64,000 nt of DNA from Tubiluchus corallicola. Taxonomy: Eukaryota; Priapulida; Priapulimorpha; Priapulimorphida; Tubiluchidae. Shown here one piece after another: positions 47,457 to 58,936 of this stretch. The position numbers and the translations under genes are program-made. Below the pieces are notes generated by a model, which was not told where the DNA came from, ran no database searches, and saw only the letters and a list, made by a program, of their open reading frames with translations. Within the stretch, counting starts at the first letter, position 1. Each line of letters opens with the position of its first letter. The stretch spans positions 2,400,501-2,464,500 of the forward strand of contig JAQGDQ010000002.1 of NCBI GenBank assembly GCA_030141605.1, in the 5' to 3' direction.

Positions 47457-47930
47457 TTAGGAAGTTTGCTTTTCGACGCTGCAGTTAAATCGAAATTGCA
47501 CTATGGCTTCGCGACCTCCTGTGTAAGCTTCAGGGGCATGCGTCTCTATCTGTTTGCTTCTGCCCTGAACCCAAACAGCCTTGTACTGCGCGTGAACACA
47601 TATTCTGTGTTGAGTAATCATAGGAATCCGCCTTGTCAAACATGCGACAGTGACAAGCGAGACTAAAAGCTTATTTACCAAGTCAAAACGGAAAAGCCTT
47701 TGGCATGCGGAAACCCGATGGGTAAGGAGGAAAGAGGGAACATGCTGCATGTCTTCAAGCAAATGAAAACCTTCATATTCATAGAGTTCAGTGTAAACCT
47801 TGGCGTTTAATCGGGGTGAGGGCCTCAGTGACAGGACCGCTTTCCAAGTCAAGCGATACTGGTTCCAGTTAGTTATGTGTGATAATTGTTTAAGAAGTGC
47901 AAACGAGTTAGAGGAATTTAACTTAAGCAA
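47457..47930 (-). CDS. weak candidate ORF, unknown function (157 aa)
   Basis: This is the longest frame in the window outside mobile elements and microsatellites. It starts with Met at 47930 and has no family I recognise. Composition is mixed, with an aromatic stretch (LNAKVYTELYEYEGFHLLED) and a hydrophobic stretch (DLVNKLLVSLVTVACLTRRI). The plus strand is also open over 47451-47666, so the region is simply stop-poor and less AT-rich than its surroundings. No splice or promoter context supports it. One such frame in 64 kb of six-frame sequence can be chance. Confidence 0.15.
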   Translation of the reverse strand: MLKLNSSNSFALLKQLSHITNWNQYRLTWKAVLSLRPSPRLNAKVYTELYEYEGFHLLEDMQHVPSFLLTHRVSACQRLFRFDLVNKLLVSLVTVACLTRRIPMITQHRICVHAQYKAVWVQGRSKQIETHAPEAYTGGREAIVQFRFNCSVEKQTS

Positions 47931-48894
47931 GCCTTTAGTAATCCAAACTTTAGTAATCGAGACTTAAGTTTCAAAAAATCGAAACTTAAGACTTGGATAT
48001 TTGAAATAATTACACAGTATCAAGAAAATTGAATTTAAGCCTATTTGGACAGGCGATCATACGCTTTTATTTTTAAGCGAATTCGTACATTTTCTGCAAA
48101 AAATGCTGTACACATGTCTGTATCATTTTTCTGAAGGTGCATCCAGTTCTAGGGGGAGTCATCAATATTATTCTTACAAGGATGCAAGCCTGCAAGTGAC
48201 GATGCAATTATGAGATAGCAAGGACAAAACATGGTTTATTTCTCTGTGGGTACATTTTCTAACCTATCAATATTTTAAGACGAGGCAGACAGAGACAACA
48301 GAATGTGTGATACATTCGAAATTGCTTACAACTGGTCTTTAAGAAGCGCCTTTAAACAATAACCTGCGGTTGTGTTAAAATTGTCAGTTCGATAGCACAT
48401 TTCAAAGATCCTGGTTTTGATCAATATTAACTATAACAGCCATTAGGCGACGAATAAATTATTGAATTTCTTCTCTGAAGCCGAGAAGCTATTGAATCCC
48501 TGGGCAGGCGCAAACTTCCCCCATACCGATAGTTAGTCCGGACTCGCCGCTGTCTACAATCCGGAAGCACTTGAGTTTGGGCGGTGAATTCATCTGATTG
48601 TAATCACATGTTATTGGTAAATGCATTATACGGGACAACCCACTTTCAGTAAAAATGGTAAATTAGCAAGATATACAGCATTTGCCGCCAGCAATAACGT
48701 TAGCTAGAAAGTATTTATTTAGTTTTAAAGATGTATAACAGAAGCCAGAATGAAAGAAAACATGTTTTACAGCTATCCCTGTAACGAATATTCCACTTAC
48801 CAAGGTTTTGTTGATTTTCTTAACTGTAATTTGTAATAGTTGAGATTTATTTTAATGAATTATTGATTATTTATCCGATGAAGCAATGCTGTAA
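47931..48894. other. unassigned DNA
   Basis: No gene. Near 47965-47993 CTTAAGTTTC and its reverse complement GAAACTTAAG flank an 8-base loop. 48480-48600 is GC-richer with no assignment. Confidence 0.35.
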
Positions 48895-49066
48895 AGTGGT
48901 GTTTACCTAGCATCCGGAAAATGTGGTATCCACCTTGCGGAATAGCTGCAGAAAAAGATAACGCAACTCAGCTCTGATAAATGGGTTGAAAACAATATAA
49001 TCTGATTTTATCTATTCCGCATCCCCCAAAACGCATGCGCATCCGAATGCTACGTAAACGCCACGT
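48895..49066. mobile_element. snapback MITE with AGTGGCGTTTACCT-type ends
   Basis: The left arm (48895-48945) begins AGTGGTGTTTACCTAGCATC and ends GCGGAATAG. The right arm (49012-49066) begins CTATTCCGCATCC and ends GTAAACGCCACGT, so they are imperfect inverted repeats around a ~66-bp centre. The right half is homologous, in reverse, to 58008-58090, including the inner AAAACAATATA block. No coding capacity. Confidence 0.65.
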
Positions 49067-49079
49067 AAGCCGAGTTTAC

Positions 49080-49133
49080 CTATTCCGTAGCGACATAGAG
49101 CATACGCATTCCGGATGCCATGTAAACGCCACT
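49080..49133 (-). mobile_element. additional end fragment of the same snapback MITE family
   Basis: CTATTCCGTAGCGACATAGA leads to CATACGCATTCCGGATGCCA and TGTAAACGCCACT. On the minus strand this is the AGTGGCGTTTACATGGCATCCGGAATG end. It lies 13 bp beyond the complete snapback copy in the same orientation as that copy's right arm. Confidence 0.6.
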
Positions 49134-50032
49134 TAAAAGCTGTAAAAACAAGGAAAATACTGGATTAATAGTAAGATTTCTAGATGAAAACGAATTTATT
49201 CGTAAAGTGATCGAGTGTTGTACTTGTGTTAAAACGCAGCTCATATAACGCGGAATTTAAAGTACTAACCTTCGGCCAACAAACGAAAATCAATTGGGTT
49301 TATAATTAACACACAGTCTGTATATTATAATAATTGCAATGCTCGGTGCCTCTATCATTTATGTGAATCGTTCAGCAAAGTCAAGAAAAATTCTTTCCTT
49401 CGCAGTTAGATAGAGTAAAGCGAAATTTGATTCGCTAATTACTTCGCACAAACTGCCATAATCACTGGTACGTTTTGCGCGCCGGCAGGTGGAGAAAATC
49501 ATCTGAAGAAATTATAGGTCTTCAAGTGCAGGTGACAATGAATCAGTGGAAAAAATCACAGGTGGGTGGGTCTACTAGTACCTTGTTTTATTTGGGCTCT
49601 CAGTTACTCTTTCGTTGAATTCTTGCTATTGGGGGAAATTAATAGGTACAATTACAGTATGAATTTAACCCCGCGTACTTGATCAAGAATAATTTGACTC
49701 AAGTAAAACTATCACAAGCAGCCGGTCAGCTGAATGTCTAGTCTAGCTGACAGGGGATTTCTATATCGCTGTTGACAAACGAAAAAACGTGGATCCGATT
49801 GACTTAGATCAACTTTTACAAAAATATTTGAGCGAATTAACTTTCCTGAAACATTTCGTAGTTGATCTGCTGGATAACAGTTATAATGGCGACCAAAATT
49901 TGGCGAAAATACTCCAGTAATAACTCTGAGACCATTAGTGTGCTGTTACGGTTATTGTTGTCATCAATGTTGTGCTCATAGCTCATGCGAGCATTTTAAT
50001 TTGCTTTTTGCCGTTTCTTATGAGGGAAGCGA
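49134..50032. other. unassigned DNA
   Basis: No supported gene was recognised. Confidence 0.35.
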
Positions 50033-50225
50033 TGAGATGAAGAGAGGGGACGGGTAAGGAGGCAGGGGTATAACAGTGAAAAGATCCTGAGGAAAGAAGA
50101 CATCAAGAGGAACAGAGGGAGGGTAAGATAGAAGAAGAGAGGAAAGAGAATGAAAAAAAAGAAGATGACGCAAAATGAGGAACAGAGTGGTTTGGAGAAG
50201 AGGAGAGGAGAAAAAAAGAAAATAG
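50033..50225 (+). repeat. purine-rich (GA/GGA) low-complexity tract
   Basis: The plus strand is nearly all A and G, with GAGAGGGGA, GGAGGCAGGGG, GAAGAAGAGAGGAAAGAGAA and GAGAAGAGGAGAGGAGAAAA. The minus frame across it (50272-50018) is a Leu/Ser/Pro composition artefact. Confidence 0.75.
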
Positions 50226-53147
50226 AAACACAAATAGGTTGAAGACTGTGTCAGGAACCGATCAGAAATCATTCTTGTCGCCGTGTTTGGTTAAGAAATG
50301 TTAAAGACCATAATGGCTGTTACAGCATAAGATTTGAACAACACGTGAATCACAAATAGATAAAAATAAAGTGATAGTCAACATTGCATGCATCTGATTG
50401 ACAATCGCTATCAATTAATAAAGGTTTGCAATTCATTTGATTATTTTTATTGCCGCAGTGAGCTGGCAGGCTTTTTCTGTTTAGTTAATTAGTGTAACAG
50501 AAAGAAAATAGCTATGACATGTTACAAATCACTTTCCTGCATAATGCATAAGCTTTGGGATTTTTTTTTATTGTATTGTAATATGAATGTAACACTGAGA
50601 TATTCTGTATGAAGTAAATGCTCAGTCATCGAGGTAAGTGTACTGATTGCCCGATACATTAATTGTTCGGATCATCGGCATTACAGTACACAAACTACAC
50701 AAAGTAGATGTACCGCAGCAAGTTGCAATGGGTGGAAGTTACATCACTGCCAGTTGCCTAATCGATACTGACCTTTTTGTTCCTTGTACGCATTTTGTTT
50801 CATTTTAATGAAACATCAGTACTTGTACCTCTTTCATTCCTTCTACTTGAGCCTGTATCCCGTGGTCCTTTTTTAGCAGAATTCGCCCTGAAGAATCACT
50901 ACTGAAGCACGAAGCCAGTCGGTTTCCTTGCGTAGCGCCAATAGGTAACTAACAAGATTATACAGAGAAGCAAAAAAAAACGACCAAGAACATGAACACT
51001 TGGGAGAGTAAACAAACTCTTGGTGTGTTTACTTTGTGATCTTGAAACGGATTTATCTTTGTACAATAATTTTTTACTCGTTTCCGCATTGAATGAAGCG
51101 TTGAACCTATTCTGCATTGGGACGATCCCTGCACTTATAAATTTCAGATCATCTTCTTCGGCTGAGTATTCGCTTTATTATCGATGTTGTTATCCACAGT
51201 TCGATGTTGAGGAAAAACCTGAGGTTAAACTCATTCTAATTTTGCACTGCTTTACCCCGTAGGTCAAGAGTTTTTGCTGCTGGAAATATCTTTTGAGTCT
51301 AGAGAAAATCCCTGAAGTCACTGGTTTCTTAGCCTCTGAGTGGCATGTGAAATTTTGTTTAATTGTCATTTACTATTAGATTTATTTCTTTACTTTTGAA
51401 GCGCTTAATTTTGAAACACAAATAACAATCTCTTCTGTTTTGCAAAACGAAATGGGGTTGAAGAGGAAAGGTGGGAGAGGGAAAGTTGTAGCAAGTGGTA
51501 AACTGTAAAAAAACTGGGAAATCACACATACTCAAATTATAAATTACTTCAGGGGATAGATTTTAATGAGGTTGTTGTGTCAAGGATTAACTTTTTAAAA
51601 AAAATTTGCAGTGATAGTTTTATGCACTATTTGGTTAAGACTGATGTGGGCAACAGAAAGGATCGAGTTGAATCGGCTAATATTCAACATGTACAATATG
51701 ATTTTCCATTTTTAATGTCTGTTCATAAATAGAGACTTGTTATTAATTTTCTTCAATAAATACCTGAGGTTAGTGAATAATAATCTTAAGCTAATATCAA
51801 GATAACTGTCAATTGTCTATTATTTAATTGTTAGAATTTGATAACTTGAAAGACGCTCAAGTAGTGTACATAAAATAATAAGGTGGACACTTTAGATACC
51901 AGAGATAATACTGTAATAACCTTGGTTAGAAGTCAAAGGCCAAAAAGATGGCAAACTAAAAATGGCCGATTAAAGCACAGCAAAATCCAGTTAACGCTTA
52001 ATTCGAGACAGCGAAGACGTTGGTCTTCACTTGTGCTTTCCATGTATTGTCCCTGCAAGTTGTACGGGTTGGCGCAGAAAAAACACTAGTTTTTAATTGG
52101 TTTAGTGTACATATTGTTCAAGGCTAGGTAGACTAACAGGTAAATATTCTTGCAATTAGGATGTACATTCAAATATTTCATTAGTGAAGTACTTATCTTA
52201 GTAGCAGACTTATTTTCCCAATTGTCATTACAATGTTCAGTGAAAACGTCTCGTGAGTCAACAAGCAAAATAACAATAATGAAAGCTCTCAAGAATCTCC
52301 GATTGCTCAAGGACTCAAAGAATTAGCGTAACGCTTACTTTGTGCGATTTGGCACGTGTGTAGTTGAAAGTCAACTTGAAATTTGTCAAACATATTTGAA
52401 ATAGTAGACGGCGTTTCCACCTTATTAAAAATTTTATTCACCATCGTAAAGGAAATCAAGTGTTGCATGCTTGTTTCTGGTAAACGGTAACAGAGTAGAT
52501 GTTGTTTTGCTGAAGGTACTATAGTGTTGTATTAATGGTCCACGATGTAGTGGGGTATGCAGTAGTGAGACGGAAAATGGCATTAATTAATCTATAACTA
52601 ATCTATAACTGGGGCCCTTTTTAATGCAGTTCGGCACTTTGCGTGCCGTAACACAACACTAAATGGCACGAACTGCTCAGGGTAGATGGATTTGGGGAGG
52701 TCACAGTTTATCTCGTTATCAAGGATAATCTGCTGAGATGAAACAGTGAACATCCTCTTCAACGGGCTCTTAGCAAAAACTCCTAAAAACGATGAGGTGT
52801 AATGTGATGGGTTTCAGAGCTCATATTTAACATACCCTTAATGCACTCCGTTTAACAATATCGTTCATCCATCGACTCACGACCTGCTGCTTTGTAGCTT
52901 TCTGGGTAAAGAAGAAAGTGCTGGAAGCTGCTTTATTCTCTGCTATTTTGTATACATGTAGTTCAGAAGGATCCCATGTAGTCCTCATGCAGCACATTTA
53001 AGCATAGTTAATAGTTGTTTAAATATTGTTAGGGGTTCGCCTTCAGACTAGTGAAGTTAGAAGGGATTCCCTTCCGGGGTTGCATTTAAAAAATTAAGCT
53101 GGAAACGTTCTTGTTAAAAATACTCCCAAAGAGAAGAGACATGAGAA
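50226..53147. other. unassigned DNA with a nested hairpin at 52.6 kb
   Basis: No supported gene. GCAGTTCG (52627) pairs with CGAACTGC (about 52669-52676) around CGGCAC/GTGCCG (52632-52637 and 52643-52648). The two stems overlap, so they are alternatives. Confidence 0.35.
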
Positions 53148-53408
53148 ATGAAAATCTGGCCAGTGTGCAACACGGAACAAACTCCAGGTGCTGGATATTT
53201 AAATGCAGTCCTAGCTGCTGATCACATTGGACTAGGCATCGTTAAACGCAAAGAATTAGTCACAACGCAGGCCTACAAAATTCAGAACCCATTCTTCAAT
53301 TTGAATCCGACCATCACAATACACAAGATGTGCACTCTCTTGGTCGAAACGCTAAACGAATATCAATGGCTACGTCGAGATTACGTCTTTCCTGTCACAG
53401 GCTGGTAA
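53148..53408 (+). CDS. weak candidate ORF, unknown function (86 aa)
   Basis: Met at 53148 follows a purine-rich leader; the frame ends in TAATAG. The sequence has even amino-acid composition (for example KIWPVCNTEQTPGAGYLNAV and LLVETLNEYQWLRRDYVFPV) and is less AT-rich than its flanks, which is why it is listed. I do not recognise a domain, and no splice sites or neighbours support it. Confidence 0.15.
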   Translation: MKIWPVCNTEQTPGAGYLNAVLAADHIGLGIVKRKELVTTQAYKIQNPFFNLNPTITIHKMCTLLVETLNEYQWLRRDYVFPVTGW

Positions 53409-56079
53409 TAGAAACTGGCCTCTGATCAAGAACCACAAAAGATCAAAGTTGTGTTAATAGAAAATACTACTACTATTAAAAGATAATTCTTCTCTAAGTT
53501 GTGACTTCAGAACATTGCCTTAGTTAGCGTTATCAGAAAAAATTTAGATACGAAAGACTTTTAAGATAAGACAAAGATCGTTTAGATAAAGAAATATGGA
53601 ACAGTGAAGAAACCTGGTCATTAAAGTAAGAATATTGTGTTGAATCATGACAGCAAGTTGTTCAATGTTCACCTAGCCTCAGTAGATTCACACTTTTCTT
53701 GTTGTAATATAGATAATAATGATTACGTAGTATCTATGTATGTAACTGTTAATCGATGGTTACCCACACTTATTATTGTGCTGTACAAGTTGAAACGAAC
53801 GTTTACTACTGAATTTACCAATTTTTCAAAAAAAGAGAAGATAAACGATCAGGAAACCTACAGAAAAATCAATATGATTCGAACAGAAAACAAACCTGGC
53901 AAAGAGTGCCTATGCAAATTTAATTATTGTGTATTGTGTAAATACAGGAATGTTTCTTAATGAACGAATACATTGAGGCAGAATCAAGTGTAAACTTTAA
54001 TCCCTAATGCATCATTTTACGAGTTAAATAAAAAATGCAAAAAAACAGAAAAGTCTAAGCAAGCAGGTGAGCAATGAAGTGAATGCCGGTGTTATTTCAT
54101 TTAAAGGGGAACAGGACGTAATTTAAGACAATACCTCAAAATAATCTAACGTATAAAATATTGAAAGAGAACGTAATTGTTTTTAATAGTGACTTACGTG
54201 AAACATTATAACCAAGAGTTATAATTGGAAGTTTAACTTTGCACTCCCGCCATGTTGCATGTATTTCACCATTCGCTAGTTAGATGGACACAACGCCTGT
54301 GTCTCGGAAACGCGTTGCACAAAAACGGGCGCTGTACCGTATACTTTTTATTGTGCTTCAAATCAGGGCAGCATGTGCTTCCTTTAAAATAAGCCAGGAA
54401 ACTCTGGGAAAATTGTGCGGGCAATTGAGTGCTAGTGTTCTGTTTTATTACCGCTAACCATTACATTTTTTTATTCCTGACATATTTATTCACTATTTTC
54501 TCTTTTTCCTTAAATAATACAAGCTAATGGACGTGCACGTCACATAACACCTTTGAATTTGTCGATCAGTAACCGGATTTTCATGTCATTGTACATAGAG
54601 GTTTCTAAATACTATTTTCCTACGGTTTAAATTTAACTCAGTACAGACCAACTGTTTTCAGTGCATTTGACTGCAAGCAGGTTATGTAGTTAAATTAGAA
54701 ACAAAGGAATTGATAGCCGCAGCCGTGTATAACCGAATTTCGCTTAATAATGAGCTTTAACTTTTTCTAATTTCTGCATTGTGTAAATTGTGAACATTTA
54801 GCAGGGTGCGCTATAACTGCTGTTTGTGTATATTCGAAATAAAAGTAATTTTACAAAGAATTTTGTGTAATTTTGAGCAAAATTATTGAGCTACCAGGTG
54901 ATTTAAGGTAACTCATTTGAACTACCAAACGCACAGGTCTAACTACTTGTTTTGAACATGGTTGAATGTGCTGTTTGTTATTGAACATTTTCCAGCTTCA
55001 TGGACAATTCCTCTCTAAAATGAATGTTCCTAAGGTACAAAATTGGGAAAATTGAAACTTGTGCAAAATGCGCACCACTTTCAAAACCGAAATACAATCG
55101 AAATTCATTACTCAACTAGCTAAATACATGAGATCAGCACAAACAAAATTATTGGAAGCTTATTAATTCCTTAAGAAGTCATGACAAGACCATATCCGCG
55201 ATCGTGTTGTGAAAATATGGGGAAAGTCTCCATGCACGACGAGTGTCACCATCAGTCAAAGAATATAAGAGAAAATGCGAAAGTGCTATGAAACATGACA
55301 ACACTAAAATGTATATATTTTAAGCGTCATACAATGGCAATTGTTATATTTACCTGCTATTTGAGGGCCTCCTTGAGACAAGCAATGAATTTGCACCAGC
55401 GTTAAAGAGTTCTATGATGAATGGCTCTAGTGGCTGAAATTATTTACATTAGCAAAGCCATGATACCTATATTAATTCTACTGACTACTATATGGCGTAT
55501 CCAGGCTGACCACGACAAAAGAGCAATGTTCCTACTCGAAGGAACGCAGAACTAGCAAGCTTTGCAGCAAGGGGTTATTTTGCGAGCACAGGGCAGTTAT
55601 GTTCTCACAGTAATTGCTACTTAAAACACCTGTTTTTATAAGTCTGATGTGCTGGTGTTGCTTTGTGTTTCATCAATAACAGACGTTTTCTTTCAGCTAT
55701 ATGTCTTGGGTCCTCGTGTCTTCTTGCGATTCAGGAAATAATAAACTGTTTACAGGGTCAATAAATTACACGGCCAATCTTCTTCTTGTTTACTTTATTG
55801 ACCAATTGAAGCCAGACGCGAGCTGTAATCACTTTCGCTGCAATTAAAGTTGTTACAAAGATAACAACTTCAATATCAAAAGAAATTACACTATCATTGG
55901 CACACTAATATTACACATTCCTACGAAATTTGTTAATGTCTACACAATACAGGTAAAGTGGAAAGAAATGTATTAAAGCAAAATTGTTAAACATGAAATA
56001 TGAAACTGAAAAATTTCTTGAAGTCAATAGGTTGCTTAGATTTTTCGAAGGAAATTCGTATGATGACAGTAAGATATCA
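53409..56079. other. unassigned AT-rich DNA
   Basis: No supported gene; the frame 53637-53960 (+) has no recognised domain. Confidence 0.35.
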
Positions 56080-56580
56080 GATAAGATAAGACACTAGATA
56101 ATAAATTGAAATCACACTTGTTTAGTTAACCTATAGGGTACTTCAATCGTTTCCGTTGTAATATGAAAAGTAAGAACTAATCTCGCACCATTTAGCAAAA
56201 AAGTAATGGATTACGTTTAAGTGCCATTTTTACCTACATTCGTATAATACATAGAAAACACAGAAAACGCTACCAGCTTTCCGAAACACAGTGCAAACGC
56301 AGTAAAATAATTCTATCAAACAAACTTAATGTTCATCAATTTATTATTTAATATTATCGCCCAAACGCTCAACTATTGTTTTTGCGCTGGAGATAAGCAC
56401 TTCTTTTTTTACCTAAATGGTACATAATCAGTTCTTAACTTGAACGTAATCCATTACTTTCTTGCTAAATCGTGCGAGGTTAGTTCTTACGTTTCGTATT
56501 ACAATTGAAACGATTCAAGTACCCTATTAGGCTAACTAAAAAGTGTGATTTCAATTTATTATCGAGTGTCTTATCGTATC
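56080..56580. mobile_element. MITE with ~141-bp terminal inverted repeats
   Basis: The left arm (56080-56220) reads GATAAGATAAGACACTAGAT, then AATAAATTGAAATCACACTT, and so on to GTAATGGATTACGTTTAA. The reverse complement of the right arm (56440-56580) follows it almost base for base (GATACGATAAGACACTCGAT, AATAAATTGAAATCACACTT, and on to GTAATGGATTACGTTCAA), with scattered substitutions and one or two small gaps. The loop is about 219 bp. There is no transposase frame. No clear target duplication was found at 56070-56079 and 56581-56590, so the superfamily is open. Confidence 0.75.
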
Positions 56581-56764
56581 CTTATTCATTTCGACGAACA
56601 CTGTAATTAGATAATAGCTAATTAGCAAACGGTACATTTTTCTCTAACAATGAGTAATATGCTAACGTAGCAATTGAATCTGTTACCTACTGTATATTAC
56701 ATGTTGCATTATAATTATTTTAATTTTTTTGTTATTATTGAAATTATCTGTGTCAAGCAATACA

Positions 56765-56887
56765 TGTGCCATCTTTACCTGTGCATTTTACCTACTTTTT
56801 AATTTGTGCCATTTTTCCTGTGCCATCATTACCTGTGCATTTTACCTACTTTTTCATTTGTGCCATTTTTCCTGTGCCATTTTTACC
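56765..56887 (+). repeat. 54-bp tandem duplication plus partial third unit
   Basis: Units at 56765-56818 and 56819-56872 differ at a few sites; a third begins TGTGCCATTTTTACC at 56873. Since 54 is divisible by three, open frames across it show an 18-residue repeat (CAIFTCAFYLLF then NLCHFS). No gene context supports coding. Confidence 0.85.
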
Positions 56888-58007
56888 GCGCACCGCATTA
56901 TACAGTTCCATGTATTTTTGAACTTATGATTATTCATTTACCCTGCATATTTTGTGTTATATGTGTGGTGATCGAACTGCCTATCATAGTGAATTTTTTA
57001 TGAAACTCGTGCATTATCGCTGGTTATTATAAGCCGTCGACATCCGTGACGTAACGCATCAGTTTCATTAATACTTAACAATTGCCAATGATATACGATG
57101 TCTATAAAAACATAAAGTTTTACGGTGCGGCAAATTTCATTACCATTTCTTTTATATCGCGTGGCTTCGCGCGATTAATGGCTAACTAATAACTCTTTAG
57201 CAAGCGTTTTGCCGGAGTTTTAGCTGCTGTCGTAAAGCCAGTGTTGTCCGCCTGCATTTACTGGACAATTGGATAAATGCCAACACGCAATAGACTGAAA
57301 CCTTCCAAAACGAAAAATTAACAGAAAAAACGCACCGCCAAAATCTACTTTTACGCTATCGCGCGAGTTCCACTTTTGAGCTGTCGACATTAAATGTAAT
57401 CTCTTGATTATTTGTTTTTTAAATTTTACGCTGAATTTACTGAATTTCGCTGTAACCGTCACCTTTTATATAACATGTTTAGAACTGTCAAGGACAATGC
57501 AGTCATGTACCAGCGTGCGGTTTAATAATGATCATTCGTTTCGAGATGTTTTGCAGGGTACAACATAGACCAAGTCATTTTTGACCTTCTCCTTTGGCAT
57601 TTCAGCCGAGGGTGTAGTCAGGTTCTGTGTTAGAATGACCCGTTCATGCGGTTACTGAGTTACACTAGAAGTTCATGAAGCAGTCGTATGTTTGCTTATG
57701 GCACAGCAGACATTATCAGCATGTGACAAGAATATGTTATAATAATTTGATTCGTGGCAATGATCCTTGGTTCAATCAGTCAACCTTGTCAAATGAGTTG
57801 GTAAATGCATGCTCATTTCAAAAACACGGGAAGCAATTTGGTCGAATAATGTATTGATTGCAGAAAATTCTTCCAAGGCCATGCGATAAAAAAGCAACTA
57901 AAAACAAAATTCGACTTTTATTACACTAATGAACTAAAGAGTTAAAAAATTGTGAAGAGGCTCCAATTTTGAAAAATGTGCTCTGGAGGGCGGTTGCTCC
58001 CCTATTA
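56888..58007. other. unassigned DNA
   Basis: No supported gene was recognised. Confidence 0.35.
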
Positions 58008-58090
58008 AGTGGCGTTTACCTGGCATCCGGGATGCGTATGCGTTATAGGGATGCGGAATAGGGAGGATCGGTTTATATTGTTTTCAATTG
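58008..58090 (+). mobile_element. end fragment of the snapback MITE family, plus orientation
   Basis: AGTGGCGTTTACCTGGCATC, then CGGGATGCGTATGCG, GGGATGCGGAATAGGG and TATATTGTTTTCAATTG. It is the reverse complement of 48986-49066 in the same block order. Only one end is present here. Confidence 0.6.
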
Positions 58091-58169
58091 TCCAGTTAGA
58101 CCTGCATGAAAACGATAAGAAAATAAGATATTACCGCACCTGATTTGTTTCTCGGGAAACTGGGTCAAA

Positions 58170-58300
58170 TCAAATCAAACTTTATTTAAAGTCGGGTTTT
58201 ACATAAACATAAAAAACACTATCTCCTAAGAGCTATTAAGCCGACTCATATAACAAAGCTAATCTACTGAAATAAAATGTGCTAAAAAGTGGTAAAAAGA
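58170..58300 (-). mobile_element. probable retroelement 3' end with (TTTGA)n tail
   Basis: On the minus strand the sequence runs through AAACCCGACTTTAAATAAAG and then TTTGATTTGATTTGA (58186-58172). An AATAAAG signal followed by a short pentamer repeat is the layout of the LINE ends at 38.3 and 41.6 kb, but the pentamer is the opposite strand version (TTTGA rather than TCAAA/AAATC), so this is a different family. The 5' limit is unknown. Confidence 0.4.
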
Positions 58301-58801
58301 CTTTACAATTATACAATTATTACAAGTGTATACGCTTCAATAATGCCATCAAAACAATGGCTATTCAGGTTGTTATTAACGATAGCCGTTGTTTTGGTGG
58401 TTTTATTGAAACTAAACAGTATGTTTGTATTGTCAATAATGGTATTGATCAACTCAGTATCATTTGAGAAAGAGAGCAGTGTTTACTGTTTTTTAACATA
58501 TGTAGAAAACAAAACTTAAAGGATAAATTGCATTTTTCGTTTCATTAGAAAATTTGAACTTTTTTTATTTAAACGAATTTTTCTTTAAAACTTGGCAGTA
58601 TTTCTTATATATGCATCAATTTTCAAGGTAAAAATTTATTCAATTTGTAAAGAGAAATAATTTTCTGTTGTTTTTAAAAGGGCTTATTTTTTGTGCCTAC
58701 CCGTTATTACAATCATTAATCGTTCTGCGAAAGGACAGATTTTTATATCAGAAAGCTATTGAACCAAGTTTCTTTTTATTTAATAATTTGATTTGAGATG
58801 T

Positions 58802-58936
58802 TTATGTGTCTGTGAGTGTGCGTGCGCATGTGTGTATGTGAGACAGAGAGAGAGGGAGGGAGGGAGGGAGGGAGGGAGGGAGGGAGGGAGAGAGAGAGAG
58901 AGAGAGAGTCAGAGAGAAAGAGAAAGAGAGAGAAAA
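58802..58936 (+). repeat. (TG)n, (GA)n and (GGGA)n compound microsatellite
   Basis: A loose TG-rich run (58802-58840) leads into GAGAGAGAG, about nine GGGA units (58855-58890), GA repeats to 58909 and AGAGAAAG repeats. Confidence 0.95.

Noticed and set aside
50018-50272. Leu/Pro/Ser-rich minus-strand frame
   Set aside because: It is the complement of a purine-rich tract; no start or splice context.
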